From positions 1 to 42,707 of the forward strand of contig CATQHX010000009.1 in the NCBI GenBank assembly GCA_958296065.1: a stretch of 42,707 nucleotides of DNA, in the 5' to 3' direction. Origin of the DNA: Vicinamibacterales bacterium (GTDB taxonomy: Bacteria > Acidobacteriota > Vicinamibacteria > Vicinamibacterales > UBA8438). Positions within the stretch are counted from its first letter, which is position 1. The number at the start of each line of letters is the position of its first letter. Below, in pieces: positions 25,816 through 34,144 of this stretch. Position numbers and translations under genes: made by a program. A model generated the notes under the pieces. The model did not search any database. It was not told the origin of the DNA and saw nothing but the letters and a program-made list of their open reading frames with translations.

Positions 25816-28173
25816 TCAGAACTCGAGCTCGAAACCGCCCACCGGCAGGAATCCCCACTGCGTGCTGCGGCGGGGACGATTGTCGTCCGCATCCCAGTAG
25901 TAGTGGAAGACGTTGTCGCGGTTGTAGGCATTGAGCACGCTGAAGAAACTGACCAGGGTGACGTTCCGGTAGTGCCGGCGTCGGTCGAAGCGCAAATCGA
26001 GGCGATGGTAGGAGGCATGGCGCTCGGCGTTGATCCGCCCGCGCCGGACGATCCCGGCGTCCGCCCTGGCGGACAGAACGGGGTCGAAGGGCGAGTAGGG
26101 CCGTCCGCCGGCAAAGCGCCAGCGGCCACTGAACTCGAAGCGGTCGTTGGGCCGGTAACCGACGATGACCGACCCGACGTGGCGGTGGTCGAACGCCCGG
26201 TCGCGCTCAACCCCGGCCAGGTCCGTGTAGCGGGACACCGAATATGCGTAGCTCACCAGACCGTACACGTCCCCGGCCAGCTTCTTCCGCACCATCCCCT
26301 CCACCCCGTGCGAGCGCGCGCGGCCACCGCCGGCCAGGCGTCCGGGGGCCGGCGTCCTGAAGTCGGCGAACTGATCGACGACGAGGGCGGTCGGATCGTC
26401 CGGGTCGAACGGCAGATCGCGGTAGTCCTTGCGGTACGCCTCCACGCTCAACAGCGTGCTCGGCGTCAGGCGCCGCCGCATGCCGGCGACGTAATGGTCG
26501 GAGCGTTGATTGTCGAGAAGGCGGTTGTCCGGATGCTGGACGAGCAGCCACGCGGGCAGCGTTTGATGGTAGACGCCGGCCGCGGCGGTGAGCGTCGTGC
26601 GCGGGTCGAGGTCGTACGACAGCCCGAGGCGCGGCGACCAGGCACCGCGTGCGTTGAGTGAGAAGTAGTCGATGCGTCCGCCGAGCGTGGCCGTCAGACG
26701 CGCACCGAGCGACTGTTCCAGGGAAGCGAAGGCGCCCGCCTTGTGTCCCGCCAGCGAAGTACGCACGTCGAGTTGCTCGTCGCGCGTGTCGACGCGGGTC
26801 CGGTCGGGCCCGTCGAAGAGATCGAAGTCGCCGAACAGCCGTCTCGCGGTCACGCCCCACGCAAGCGCGGTCCCGGAGCGCGGCCGGTAACGCCAGTTGC
26901 TGCGCAGCACCACCTCCTGCTCGCGGGAGTCGTTGTCGAACACGACCCGCGGGTCGTCGCCCGCCGCCTCCGTGACGCGCACGCGGTGTTCCGCGCGGGT
27001 ATGGGCAATCGATGTCTCCGCATACCCGCTCCCACTCCAAAGCCAGCGCCAATTGAGCCCGCCCACGGACTGGCTGGCGCGGGAGACGACGTCGCTGTCC
27101 TCCCGCTCGTCCAGCGAGAGATCGATGGCGTCAAAGCCGCCCAGGCCGAGCACCTGCAGCCGATGCGCCGGGCTCACGTCGTAGGTGGCCATGCCCTGCA
27201 TGTCGCTGTACCGGGGAACGGCGCCGCCGGTGCCGATGGCGCCCACCACGCCGGCGATCAGCTCCAGGTAGCTGCGCCGCGCCGACATCGCCCACGACCC
27301 GCGCCCGCCTGCCAACGGCCCCTCCAGCAGCAGGCCGACGCCGGCCATGCTCGTGGAGATCTCGCCGTCGATCCCGGTGCGGTTCCCCTCGCGCTGCGTC
27401 ACGACCATCACCGACGATAGCCGGTCGCCGTGCTCGGCCCCGAACCCCCCGGCGGAGAAGCTGACGTCGGCGATCAGGTCGGTGTTCAGCAGGCCGATGA
27501 CCCCGCCCGACGCGCCCTGGGTCGGAAAGTGGTTGATGTTGGGGATCTCGATGTTGTCGACGACGGTGAGATTCTCGGCCGGGCTGCCGCCGCGCACGAT
27601 CAGGTCGTTGCGCTGGTCGGTGGCCATCCCCACGCTCGGCAGCACCTGCAGCAGCCGGCTGACGTCGCCGGCCGAACCGGGCGACCGCCGGATCTCCTCG
27701 AAGTTGAAGCTCACCGTGCCGACGGCCTCCTCCTCGGCCTCCGTGAAATAGTCGGCGGTGACGTCGACGGCCTCGCGCACGCCAGCCGCTTCGTCCAGCT
27801 CCACCGCCAGCGGCGTGACGCGGTTCGGCCGCACCACGACGTCGTGCAGGATCGCCGGTTCGTAGCCAACCAGGACGATCTGCACGCGGTGCAGCCCCGC
27901 GGGCACGCCGTGCATGACGAAGCGGCCGTCGTCGCCGGTCACCTCCGCGAGACCGCGATCGAGAACCACGACGGCGGCGCCGGACAACGGCTGGCGCGTG
28001 ACGGCGGCGAGGACTTGCCCGTGGATGCTGCCCGGCCGCGCCGGCTCCTGCACGCGTGCGGAAGCGACATCGCCGAACAGAGCGGCGGCGAGCACCACCA
28101 CGGCGATGAAGGGGGACCGCGCGACGGTGACGCGAGCGGCGCGGCCGCGGGAGATGGCTTCGGCAGTGGTCAT
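25816..28173 (-). CDS. TonB-dependent receptor with carboxypeptidase-like N-domain (785 aa)
   Basis: Outer-membrane receptor. After the signal peptide (about 15-40) comes a carboxypeptidase-regulatory-like beta domain (GSIHGQVLAAVTRQPLSGA, then GDDGRFVMHGVPAGLHRVQI). A plug follows with VRGGSPAENLTVVDNIEIPN and FGAEHGDRLSSV, then a beta-barrel ending in Phe (GGFELEF), the usual outer-membrane assembly signal. Such receptors are abundant in Acidobacteriota and often import oligosaccharides or peptides; this ligand is unknown. The stop is two bases before the kinase start. The ATG at 28171-28173 has only a weak upstream AGG. The 203-bp divergent region to the EamA gene should hold its promoter. 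Confidence 0.93.
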   Translation of the reverse strand: MTTAEAISRGRAARVTVARSPFIAVVVLAAALFGDVASARVQEPARPGSIHGQVLAAVTRQPLSGAAVVVLDRGLAEVTGDDGRFVMHGVPAGLHRVQIVLVGYEPAILHDVVVRPNRVTPLAVELDEAAGVREAVDVTADYFTEAEEEAVGTVSFNFEEIRRSPGSAGDVSRLLQVLPSVGMATDQRNDLIVRGGSPAENLTVVDNIEIPNINHFPTQGASGGVIGLLNTDLIADVSFSAGGFGAEHGDRLSSVMVVTQREGNRTGIDGEISTSMAGVGLLLEGPLAGGRGSWAMSARRSYLELIAGVVGAIGTGGAVPRYSDMQGMATYDVSPAHRLQVLGLGGFDAIDLSLDEREDSDVVSRASQSVGGLNWRWLWSGSGYAETSIAHTRAEHRVRVTEAAGDDPRVVFDNDSREQEVVLRSNWRYRPRSGTALAWGVTARRLFGDFDLFDGPDRTRVDTRDEQLDVRTSLAGHKAGAFASLEQSLGARLTATLGGRIDYFSLNARGAWSPRLGLSYDLDPRTTLTAAAGVYHQTLPAWLLVQHPDNRLLDNQRSDHYVAGMRRRLTPSTLLSVEAYRKDYRDLPFDPDDPTALVVDQFADFRTPAPGRLAGGGRARSHGVEGMVRKKLAGDVYGLVSYAYSVSRYTDLAGVERDRAFDHRHVGSVIVGYRPNDRFEFSGRWRFAGGRPYSPFDPVLSARADAGIVRRGRINAERHASYHRLDLRFDRRRHYRNVTLVSFFSVLNAYNRDNVFHYYWDADDNRPRRSTQWGFLPVGGFELEF

Positions 28174-28376
28174 TCGATCAGCCTAGGCAGGGAAGGAAAA
28201 CAAGTAAACGGGCATGTGACGGGGGCGCGGCCAGAGGGAACGAACCAGCCCCCGCGGGGAACGGAACGGTTCGCGTGGACGTGGGGCCCGACGACGCCGA
28301 TGCTACACTTCCCGGTTGCGCGGCGCCTCGCCCGTATGCCCCGGTTCGTTCACCCCGCATTTGACGGCTCGGCCTC

Positions 28377-29261
28377 ATGACCCACCCGTCGCGCGTCTCG
28401 CTCGTGGCCGCCTTTGCGGCCGTCTACGTGATCTGGGGATCGACCTACCTGGCCATCCGCTGGGGTGTGGCGGAAATCCCGCCGTTCCTGATGGCCGGGG
28501 GGCGCTTCCTCGGCGCCGGCCTCGTCTTCGTGGCGTTGGGCGTGCGCGGGGGCGCGGCGCGGCCGACCGCGCGCGACTGGCTGACCACCGGGCTCATCGG
28601 CCTGCTGATGGCGGCCGGCGGAAACGGAGGGGTCAGTTGGGCGCTGCAACGGGTGCCGTCCGGCATCGGCGCGTTGCTGGTTGCGATGGTGCCGTTCTGG
28701 GTGGCGCTGATCGACTGGCTGCGGCCCCGCGGCGGGCGACCGCCGGGACACGTGATTCTCGGGCTCGCACTCGGGTTCGCCGGGGTCGCGCTGCTCCTCA
28801 ATCCAACGGACATCGCGGGCGCGCGCACCCTCGACCTGGTCGGCGGCGGAACCATCGTGGTGGCCAGCCTGCTGTGGGCGACCGGCTCCGTCTATTCGCG
28901 CTACGCGTCGCAGCCGGCGTCGCACTGGCTGTCGGCCGGCATGCAGATGCTTGGGGGCGGGGTCGTCCTGATGGCGCTGTCGGCGGCGTCCGGCGAGTTC
29001 ATCACCGTCGACTGGTCCACCGTCTCCCCTGCCGCCTTCGGGGCGTGGGTCTACGTCGCGGCGTTCGGGTCGGTGGCCTACGGGTGCTACCTGTGGCTGC
29101 TGAAGGCGTCGACCCCCACCAAGGCCGCCACCTACGCCTACGTGAACCCGGTCATCGCGCTCGTCCTGGGCTACCTGCTCGCGGATGAGACGCTGACGCT
29201 CTGGTCGATGGGCTGCTCGGCCGTCGTCGTGGCCGGGGTGCTGCTGGTCGTGTCGCGGTAG
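28377..29261 (+). CDS. EamA/DMT-family transporter (294 aa)
   Basis: Drug/metabolite transporter superfamily permease with two EamA repeats and about ten membrane segments. VYVIWGSTYLAIRWGVAEIP near the N-terminus is the typical DMT start, and the second half repeats the pattern (ASLLWATGSVYSRY). It probably exports or imports a small metabolite across the inner membrane; RhaT/YedA-like relatives are known for amino acids and drugs, but specificity cannot be read. The TAG stop at 29259-29261 lies within the left edge of dispersed repeat copy D. Start 28377 has no strong Shine-Dalgarno; it is the first Met fitting the family. Confidence 0.92.
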   Translation: MTHPSRVSLVAAFAAVYVIWGSTYLAIRWGVAEIPPFLMAGGRFLGAGLVFVALGVRGGAARPTARDWLTTGLIGLLMAAGGNGGVSWALQRVPSGIGALLVAMVPFWVALIDWLRPRGGRPPGHVILGLALGFAGVALLLNPTDIAGARTLDLVGGGTIVVASLLWATGSVYSRYASQPASHWLSAGMQMLGGGVVLMALSAASGEFITVDWSTVSPAAFGAWVYVAAFGSVAYGCYLWLLKASTPTKAATYAYVNPVIALVLGYLLADETLTLWSMGCSAVVVAGVLLVVSR

Positions 29262-29367
29262 CACCCCGAAACGCTTCGCAGGCTCGGCGTTTCGGCCCAT
29301 CCCCCCCGCTCCATGACCTTGCGCCTCAGCACTTCGCTTCGCTGCGTTCTGCGGCGCAAGCTCCTAG
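29259..29367. repeat. Dispersed two-hairpin repeat, copy D
   Basis: A 109-bp copy in forward orientation. The left end is TAG (GTAG rather than CTAG), coinciding exactly with the stop codon of the EamA gene; the right end is CTAG at 29364-29367. Hairpin 1 arms carry one mismatch; hairpin 2 arms are GACCTTGCGCC and GGCGCAAGCTC, with one mismatch. Confidence 0.8.
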
Positions 29368-29391
29368 CCCGGCAATCGTCGCCCGGCGGCT

Positions 29392-29424
29392 CCGCCCGGA
29401 CCGACATGAACTGTCGGCGGGCGG
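29392..29424. terminator. Hairpin between convergent EamA and SMR genes
   Basis: Left arm CCGCCCG-GA-CCGACA (29392-29406) pairs with TGTCGGCGGGCGG (29412-29424): 13 base pairs with a two-base bulge and a five-base loop. It lies just after repeat copy D and before the SMR stop at 29432, well placed as a bidirectional transcription barrier. No T-run follows. Confidence 0.55.
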
Positions 29425-29431
29425 GACCGGC

Positions 29432-29761
29432 TCAGTGCAGTTGTGCCCCCGACCAGAGGTTGATCACCGCCACGCCCGCGACGATGAGCCCCATGCCGAC
29501 GACGGCAGCCGGATCCAGCCGCTGGCCGTGCACGACGAAGCCGAGCAGCGCGATCAGGACGATTCCGGCGCCGGCCCAGATCGCGTACGCGATGCCGACC
29601 GCCAGGCGCTGGAGGCAGAGCGACAGGAAGTAGAAGGCCGCGCTGTAGCCCAGCACCACCACCACGCTCGGCCAGAGCCGCGTGAATCCCTCAGTGGTCT
29701 TCAGCGCGGTGGTGGCGGCCACCTCCGACGCGATGGCCAGAGCCAGGTAGAGATAGTGCAC
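29432..29761 (-). CDS. Small multidrug resistance (SMR/EmrE-like) transporter (109 aa)
   Basis: Four-helix SMR-family efflux protein. The essential membrane Glu is present (Glu13 in LAIASEVAATTALK), followed by FTRLWPSVVVVLGYSAAFYF and GIAYAIWAGAGIVLI, matching EmrE-type helices 2 and 3. Length is typical (105-110). Dimers exchange protons for cationic compounds or guanidinium-like substrates at the inner membrane. The GTG at 29759-29761 was chosen because it begins the family N-terminus and follows the stop of the metallo-beta-lactamase fusion gene by two bases, so the two are co-transcribed and probably coupled. Whether it is a Gdx-type guanidinium exporter or a drug pump cannot be settled by eye. 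Confidence 0.92.
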   Translation of the reverse strand: MHYLYLALAIASEVAATTALKTTEGFTRLWPSVVVVLGYSAAFYFLSLCLQRLAVGIAYAIWAGAGIVLIALLGFVVHGQRLDPAAVVGMGLIVAGVAVINLWSGAQLH

Positions 29762-29763
29762 GG

Positions 29764-31557
29764 CTACTGCCGTTCCGACTCGAGCTGTGCCAGGTACAGA
29801 CTCTCCAGCCGCTCCACCGCTTCGCGGAAGCCCTCGGGGTCGACGAACGTGTCCGGGCTGTACTCCTGCCCCGCCTCGTACTTGTCGTGCAGGCCGTACT
29901 GCCCGCCGTGGGCGGAGACCCAGACGTCGACGTCCAGCTCCTTCTGTCTGCGGAACGTCTCGGCGAAGTCGTCGGCCACCCCGGGGTAGGTGGGATTGAC
30001 GACGAGCTGCTTTCCGGGGTTGATGGTAGCCATGTTGGCGATGGCGACGTTGTACTCGCGGCCGCCCTCGGTCACCGTCATCAGGTAGCTGGAGCTGCCG
30101 GCGGTGTGTCCCGGACTCGACATCACGGTCAGGCGCGCGTCGCCCAACTGCAGCACCTCGCCGTCCTGGATGACGCGGTCGACCGACACCGGCCGGAACG
30201 ACTGCCGGCCGCCGAAGTGCGGATCGCTGAACCCGCCGTCCTCCAGCACCGGCGCGTCCTCGGCCGTCGCCCACATCTCGGCCCCGACGGCCTCCTTGAT
30301 CTGGGCCAGGGCGGCGGTGTGATCCCAGTGCGCCTGCATCTGCAGCAGCACCTTCACGTCCTCGAGCCGAAACCCGAGCGATTCGATGTTTTCGCGTATC
30401 AGCGGGATCGAGTCCTCGAGCCCGGTGTTGATCAGGAAGTGTCCCTCGTCCGAGGTGACGAGGAACACGGCCAGGTCGTAGGTGCCGACCGCGTAGAGGT
30501 TGCCGATTACCCGGTGGCCGGGGAACGGCCGCGCCCAGCCGTCGGGCTGGCCGGCGGCGGCGGCGGCGGCCTCCGCTTCCTCCACGCGATGCCCGCCGAG
30601 GATCCCGGGCATGCTGTAGTTGCCCTCGTGGCAGGCGTACTCGTAGAGCGGCTGGTCGCTCCGCCGCATCGGGATCGACGCCGTCCACGGGCGCGTCCAG
30701 GTCTCCGGATCGGTCACGGTGTAGGTGTAGTCCAGCGTGTCCGCGTCCACCCGGGTCAGGCGCTCGACCAGAGTCATGTCGCGGGTCGTGCCCCGCCAGC
30801 GGCGCTGGTCGTTGAAGTTCGTGGTCTCGATCACCAGTGTGTCGCCCTCCCAGTGGCCGCGCGAGTCCCCCGACCACTGGCGGACGTGACCGGGAAGCAC
30901 CGGGCGGCCGTCGAGCGGCACGACCCGTACCGTGTGAACCATCTCGGTCACCAGCACCACCTCGTCGGGAGTCTGGAAGACCTGCAGGTTCTGGTTGTAG
31001 CCGCCGGGAGTGATCGGCGGGCCGGCGTTGAAGCCGAGAATGCAGCGGTCGAAGGCGCTGCGGTCGAGCCAGGAGTCGGCCGGATGATCCCGCAGGTAGG
31101 CGCGCCGGGCGTCGGTGCGCTCCCGGCCCTGGGGAGACATCTCCGGCAGACGGCCGTTCGGCGGGTCGACGACGAGCGACGTGCGCCGGGTGCCTACGGT
31201 GCGCGTGCCGCGGTCGAGCCAGAAGTTGTTGTAGAAGCCGGGAGCACCCTCCTCGCCCCGGTCCACGCTCTCGGTGGCCGTGGTGCGCCGGGCGGCCCGG
31301 TTGGCGAGCTCGGTGTTGCGGTCGACAACCTCCTGCTCCAGGTTGGCCGCCTCTTCCGCGGTCAGGAACGCCCGGTCGCCCAGCTCCTCGGGCCGCTCCA
31401 GGGGCGTGATGGTGCGGAAGTCCCAGATGCCCTGCAGATCCGGATCCCCCCATCCCGTCCGCAGGTCGGTCTGGGCCGCCGCGGGTACCGCCGACAGCAG
31501 CACTGAGGCGGCCAGCACGGCCGCGACGCTTACGGACACGAGAACTCGATGGCGCAT
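29764..31557 (-). CDS. PDLQG-family domain fused to a class B3-like metallo-beta-lactamase (597 aa)
   Basis: Exported two-domain protein. The signal peptide ends near AAAQ (about 29). Residues about 30-330 are a domain shared with four other genes in this window (WGDPDLQGIW, HWEGDTLVIETTNF, YEYACHEGNYSM), of unknown function. Residues about 350-590 are a class B3-like metallo-beta-lactamase fold: IGNLYAVGTYDLAVF, FLINTGLEDSIPLI, MQAHWDHTAAL, SPGHTAGSSS and SAHGGQYG. Zinc-ligand positions read Gln408, His410, Asp412, His413, His484 and His550, so the first His of HxHxDH is Gln. B3 variants with Gln there are known. GGAGGGGG precedes ATG 31557. An SMR gene follows at two bases. Real beta-lactam hydrolysis is unproven; lactonase-like activity is possible. 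Confidence 0.87.
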   Translation of the reverse strand: MRHRVLVSVSVAAVLAASVLLSAVPAAAQTDLRTGWGDPDLQGIWDFRTITPLERPEELGDRAFLTAEEAANLEQEVVDRNTELANRAARRTTATESVDRGEEGAPGFYNNFWLDRGTRTVGTRRTSLVVDPPNGRLPEMSPQGRERTDARRAYLRDHPADSWLDRSAFDRCILGFNAGPPITPGGYNQNLQVFQTPDEVVLVTEMVHTVRVVPLDGRPVLPGHVRQWSGDSRGHWEGDTLVIETTNFNDQRRWRGTTRDMTLVERLTRVDADTLDYTYTVTDPETWTRPWTASIPMRRSDQPLYEYACHEGNYSMPGILGGHRVEEAEAAAAAAGQPDGWARPFPGHRVIGNLYAVGTYDLAVFLVTSDEGHFLINTGLEDSIPLIRENIESLGFRLEDVKVLLQMQAHWDHTAALAQIKEAVGAEMWATAEDAPVLEDGGFSDPHFGGRQSFRPVSVDRVIQDGEVLQLGDARLTVMSSPGHTAGSSSYLMTVTEGGREYNVAIANMATINPGKQLVVNPTYPGVADDFAETFRRQKELDVDVWVSAHGGQYGLHDKYEAGQEYSPDTFVDPEGFREAVERLESLYLAQLESERQ

Positions 31558-31587
31558 CGGAACCCCCTCCATGGTGTCGAGCTACCC

Positions 31588-31593
31588 AATATA
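31588..31593 (-). promoter_or_regulatory. Possible -10 box (TATATT) of the metallo-beta-lactamase fusion gene
   Basis: On the minus strand TATATT lies 30 bases upstream of ATG 31557, which would give a leader of about 24 nt containing the GGAGGGGG ribosome site. No matching -35 hexamer was found at 17 bases. An AT-rich spot in a GC-rich divergent region is the only support. Confidence 0.3.
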
Positions 31594-31721
31594 CCCCTTC
31601 ACCCCGCGTCGGCGGCGGGAGCCTCGCCGGTCGAGCGCCCCGGCGCCGTTTGTCGCGAGCCGCCGCGGCGGAGCCAGATACGATGCCTGTCGAACCGGAA
31701 TTCGCCACGCGGGAGGGTCAG

Positions 31722-32690
31722 ATGAGCTGTCGATTCCTCGTCGCCGGGTTGTTCCTCGCTGTTCTTGCAACGTCACCGGCCGCGCCCGCCGCGGGCCAGA
31801 CGCGAGACGGCGCGCCGGAGGGCTGGACGGCGCCCCGGACGCCGTGGGGCGATCCCGATCTCCAGGGACAGTGGAACAGCCAGACGTCGACGCCGCTCGA
31901 GCGTCCCCTGGAGGGACGGCTGTCCGAGACGGACACCCTGTCGCCCGAAGAGGCGCAGGCCATCGAGGCGGCCAACCGGGAGGCGTTCGACCTCCCTCCG
32001 CGGGAGGGCAGCGTCGGAAACTACAACGCCTTCTGGCGGGACGTCGGCACGGCGTTGACGCGGACTTCGCTGATCGTCGATCCGCCGGACGGACGGATTC
32101 CGCCGCTGTCGGCCGAGGGGGAGGCGCGCATCGCCGCCGAGCGCGCGGAACGGAGTCGACGCGGCCCGGCCACGTCGCCCGACACCTACAGCGACCTCAG
32201 TCAGTGGACGCGCTGCATCTCGCGCGGCTGGAACGGCATCGGGAGCTGGTACAGCAGCAACTACCAGATCTTCCAGGCGCCGGGCTACGTCGTCGTCTAC
32301 CAGGAGCTGATCCACGAGCCGCGGATCATCCCGCTCGACGGCCGTCCCCATGCCCACGAATCGATTCGCCAGTGGCTGGGCGACTCGCGCGGGCGCTGGG
32401 AGGGCGACACGCTCGTCGTCGAGACCACCAACTTCACCCCGAAGACCAACTTCCGCGGCTCGCGCGACGCCCTGCACCTGACCGAGCGCTACACGCGCCT
32501 CGACGACGACACCCTCGACTACCGGTTCACCATCGACGACCCGCACACGTTCCAGCGGCCGTGGACGGTGGTGCGGCCGATGAACCGCATCACCGACCGC
32601 GTGTCGATCTTCGAGTACGCCTGCCACGAGGGGAACTACGCGATGGAGGGCATCCTGGCCGGCGCGCGGGCGGAGGAACGGGAGCGCTGA
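31722..32690 (+). CDS. PDLQG-family exported protein, stand-alone copy 1 (322 aa)
   Basis: Secreted protein of unknown function. The signal peptide (FLVAGLFLAVLATS, ending AAGQ) is followed by TPWGDPDLQGQWNSQTSTPL, SLIVDPPDGRIPPL, RWEGDTLVVETTNF, LDYRFTIDDP and EYACHEGNYAMEGIL. The motif set matches the N-terminal domain of the adjacent metallo-beta-lactamase fusion, which is transcribed divergently 164 bp away. Two Cys are conserved across the family (in SQWTRCISR and ACHEGNY) and may form a disulfide outside the cytoplasm. ATG 31722 has GGGAGG six bases upstream. No catalytic site could be named. Confidence 0.85.
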   Translation: MSCRFLVAGLFLAVLATSPAAPAAGQTRDGAPEGWTAPRTPWGDPDLQGQWNSQTSTPLERPLEGRLSETDTLSPEEAQAIEAANREAFDLPPREGSVGNYNAFWRDVGTALTRTSLIVDPPDGRIPPLSAEGEARIAAERAERSRRGPATSPDTYSDLSQWTRCISRGWNGIGSWYSSNYQIFQAPGYVVVYQELIHEPRIIPLDGRPHAHESIRQWLGDSRGRWEGDTLVVETTNFTPKTNFRGSRDALHLTERYTRLDDDTLDYRFTIDDPHTFQRPWTVVRPMNRITDRVSIFEYACHEGNYAMEGILAGARAEERER

Positions 32691-32707
32691 CGGGGCACAG
32701 ACCGCCC

Positions 32708-32869
32708 TCAGGCGACCGGATCGACCACGTCCACATCGTCGAGAATCGTGTAGACCGCGTCCTTGTCGGCAAGATCGACGCGCGCACGCATCGACTGAGT
32801 CGTCCACTCGATCGGCATGGCGATCTCGGCGTTCTTCCGCATCCCGTCGGATGCTGACTTGTTGCGCAT
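32708..32869 (-). CDS. Possible small protein of 53 aa
   Basis: An ATG at 32867-32869 with GGTGA five bases upstream opens 53 codons ending TGA at 32708. The product begins MRNKSASDGMRK and ends with RARVDLADKDAVYTILDD followed by a short acidic tail. Composition is protein-like (mixed charges, DLADKDAVYTILDD reads as an amphipathic helix) and codons fit the genome. No signal or membrane segment. It lies between the 31722-32690 gene (18 bp from its stop, convergent) and the phosphotriesterase-like gene (divergent). It could be the 3' remnant of a larger gene or a free-standing small regulator. No family recognised. Confidence 0.4.
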   Translation of the reverse strand: MRNKSASDGMRKNAEIAMPIEWTTQSMRARVDLADKDAVYTILDDVDVVDPVA

Positions 32870-32943
32870 CGGGTGTCACCATCCACGTAGAGGAACGCAT
32901 GACCGGAAAAGGCATGACCGGGCGGGATGCGCGGGAGACCAGG

Positions 32944-34059
32944 ATGAACCGCCGCGAGGCGGTGCGGCTGCTGGGGGCCGGGACGGGACTGTGCCTGGCT
33001 GCCGCCTGGGACTCGGGTGCGGCGTTGCGGGCGGCCGGGTGGCAGGCAGCGGGACAGGACGCGTCCATCACGTTCCCGGACGGCGCCGTCGTGCGCACCG
33101 TGCTAGCCGACGTCGACCCGGCGGAGATCGGCTCCGGGGCCACGCTGTTCCACGAGCACCTCTCGTTCGACTACAGCAGCCCGCCGGCAGAGCCGCGGCG
33201 CCCCGGCACACCGGTTCCGCCGCCCCCAACCAACGACGAGATGGTCGACCTGCTGGTCGAAGAGCTGCGCATGGCCGCCTTCGACGGCGTGAGCTGCATC
33301 GTGGATTCGTCCATCGGACCGCGTACCGAGCGGCAGCTCGCGAACCTCACCGCCATGGCGGCCCGCTCCGGCGTCCACGTCGTCGCCGGCGGCAGCTACT
33401 TCCTGCAGCCGCGCTACCCGCAGGAGATCGCCGGCCTGGACGAGGACGCGCTCGCCGCGCATCTGATCGAGCAGGCGTCCCGCGAACGGTGGGGCGCGCT
33501 CGGCGAGGTGGGCAGCTCGTTCCCGGCCATGCACGACGACGAGCGCCGGATGATCCGCGCCGTCAGCCAGGTCCACCGCCGGACCGGGCTGCCGATCTTC
33601 ACCCACGTGCCGCACGAGAGCTGCCCGTCGTGCGCCATCGAGCAGATCGACCGCTACGAGGCGGCGGGCGTCGACATGGCGCACCTGTGCATCGGCCACC
33701 TGTCGACCATCCAACGGGCCGACGACCCCGGCTGGGAGACCCACAAGGAGATCGCCGGCCGCGGCGCCTTCCTCGGCTTCGACACGGTCGGCCACCGCAT
33801 GAGCGCGTCGTTCATCCCGGAGCGGGAGAAGGTGGACATGGTCCTCAACGCCCTCGAGGCGGGCTACGAGGATCACATCCTGCTGTCGTCGGACTTCGCC
33901 AACACGGCGCAGATCAAGGCGAACTGGGGCAACGGCTTCTCGACCGTGCTGGTGCAGTTCGTGCCGAAGCTGCGGTTCTACGGCGTGCCGGAGGCGACCA
34001 TTCACAAGATCCTGATCGACAACCCGCGGCGCTGGCTGGCGCACGTGCCGGTGTCATAG
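32944..34059 (+). CDS. Phosphotriesterase-like amidohydrolase with Tat-type signal (371 aa)
   Basis: TIM-barrel metal hydrolase of the phosphotriesterase family. Metal ligands are visible: HEH (His70, His72), Glu188 in GEVGSS at the position of the bridging Lys, His221 in FTHVPHE, His252 in IGHL and Asp317 in SSDF. Use of Glu instead of a carboxylated Lys occurs in the PHP-like branch of this family, so lactone or ester hydrolysis is as likely as phosphotriester hydrolysis. The N-terminus MNRREAVRLLGAGTG resembles a twin-arginine signal, implying folded export with metal already bound. ATG 32944 follows GGGAG by about six bases and begins this signal; earlier ATGs at 32899 and 32914 would bury it. 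Confidence 0.88.
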   Translation: MNRREAVRLLGAGTGLCLAAAWDSGAALRAAGWQAAGQDASITFPDGAVVRTVLADVDPAEIGSGATLFHEHLSFDYSSPPAEPRRPGTPVPPPPTNDEMVDLLVEELRMAAFDGVSCIVDSSIGPRTERQLANLTAMAARSGVHVVAGGSYFLQPRYPQEIAGLDEDALAAHLIEQASRERWGALGEVGSSFPAMHDDERRMIRAVSQVHRRTGLPIFTHVPHESCPSCAIEQIDRYEAAGVDMAHLCIGHLSTIQRADDPGWETHKEIAGRGAFLGFDTVGHRMSASFIPEREKVDMVLNALEAGYEDHILLSSDFANTAQIKANWGNGFSTVLVQFVPKLRFYGVPEATIHKILIDNPRRWLAHVPVS

Positions 34060-34144
34060 CAGCAACCGGGACGGACTCCGGCGCGGTGAACTCTGTCCTC
34101 GCGGCGGCGGCTACCGTCGGGGAACCGGCGTGTCAACGCGGCAC

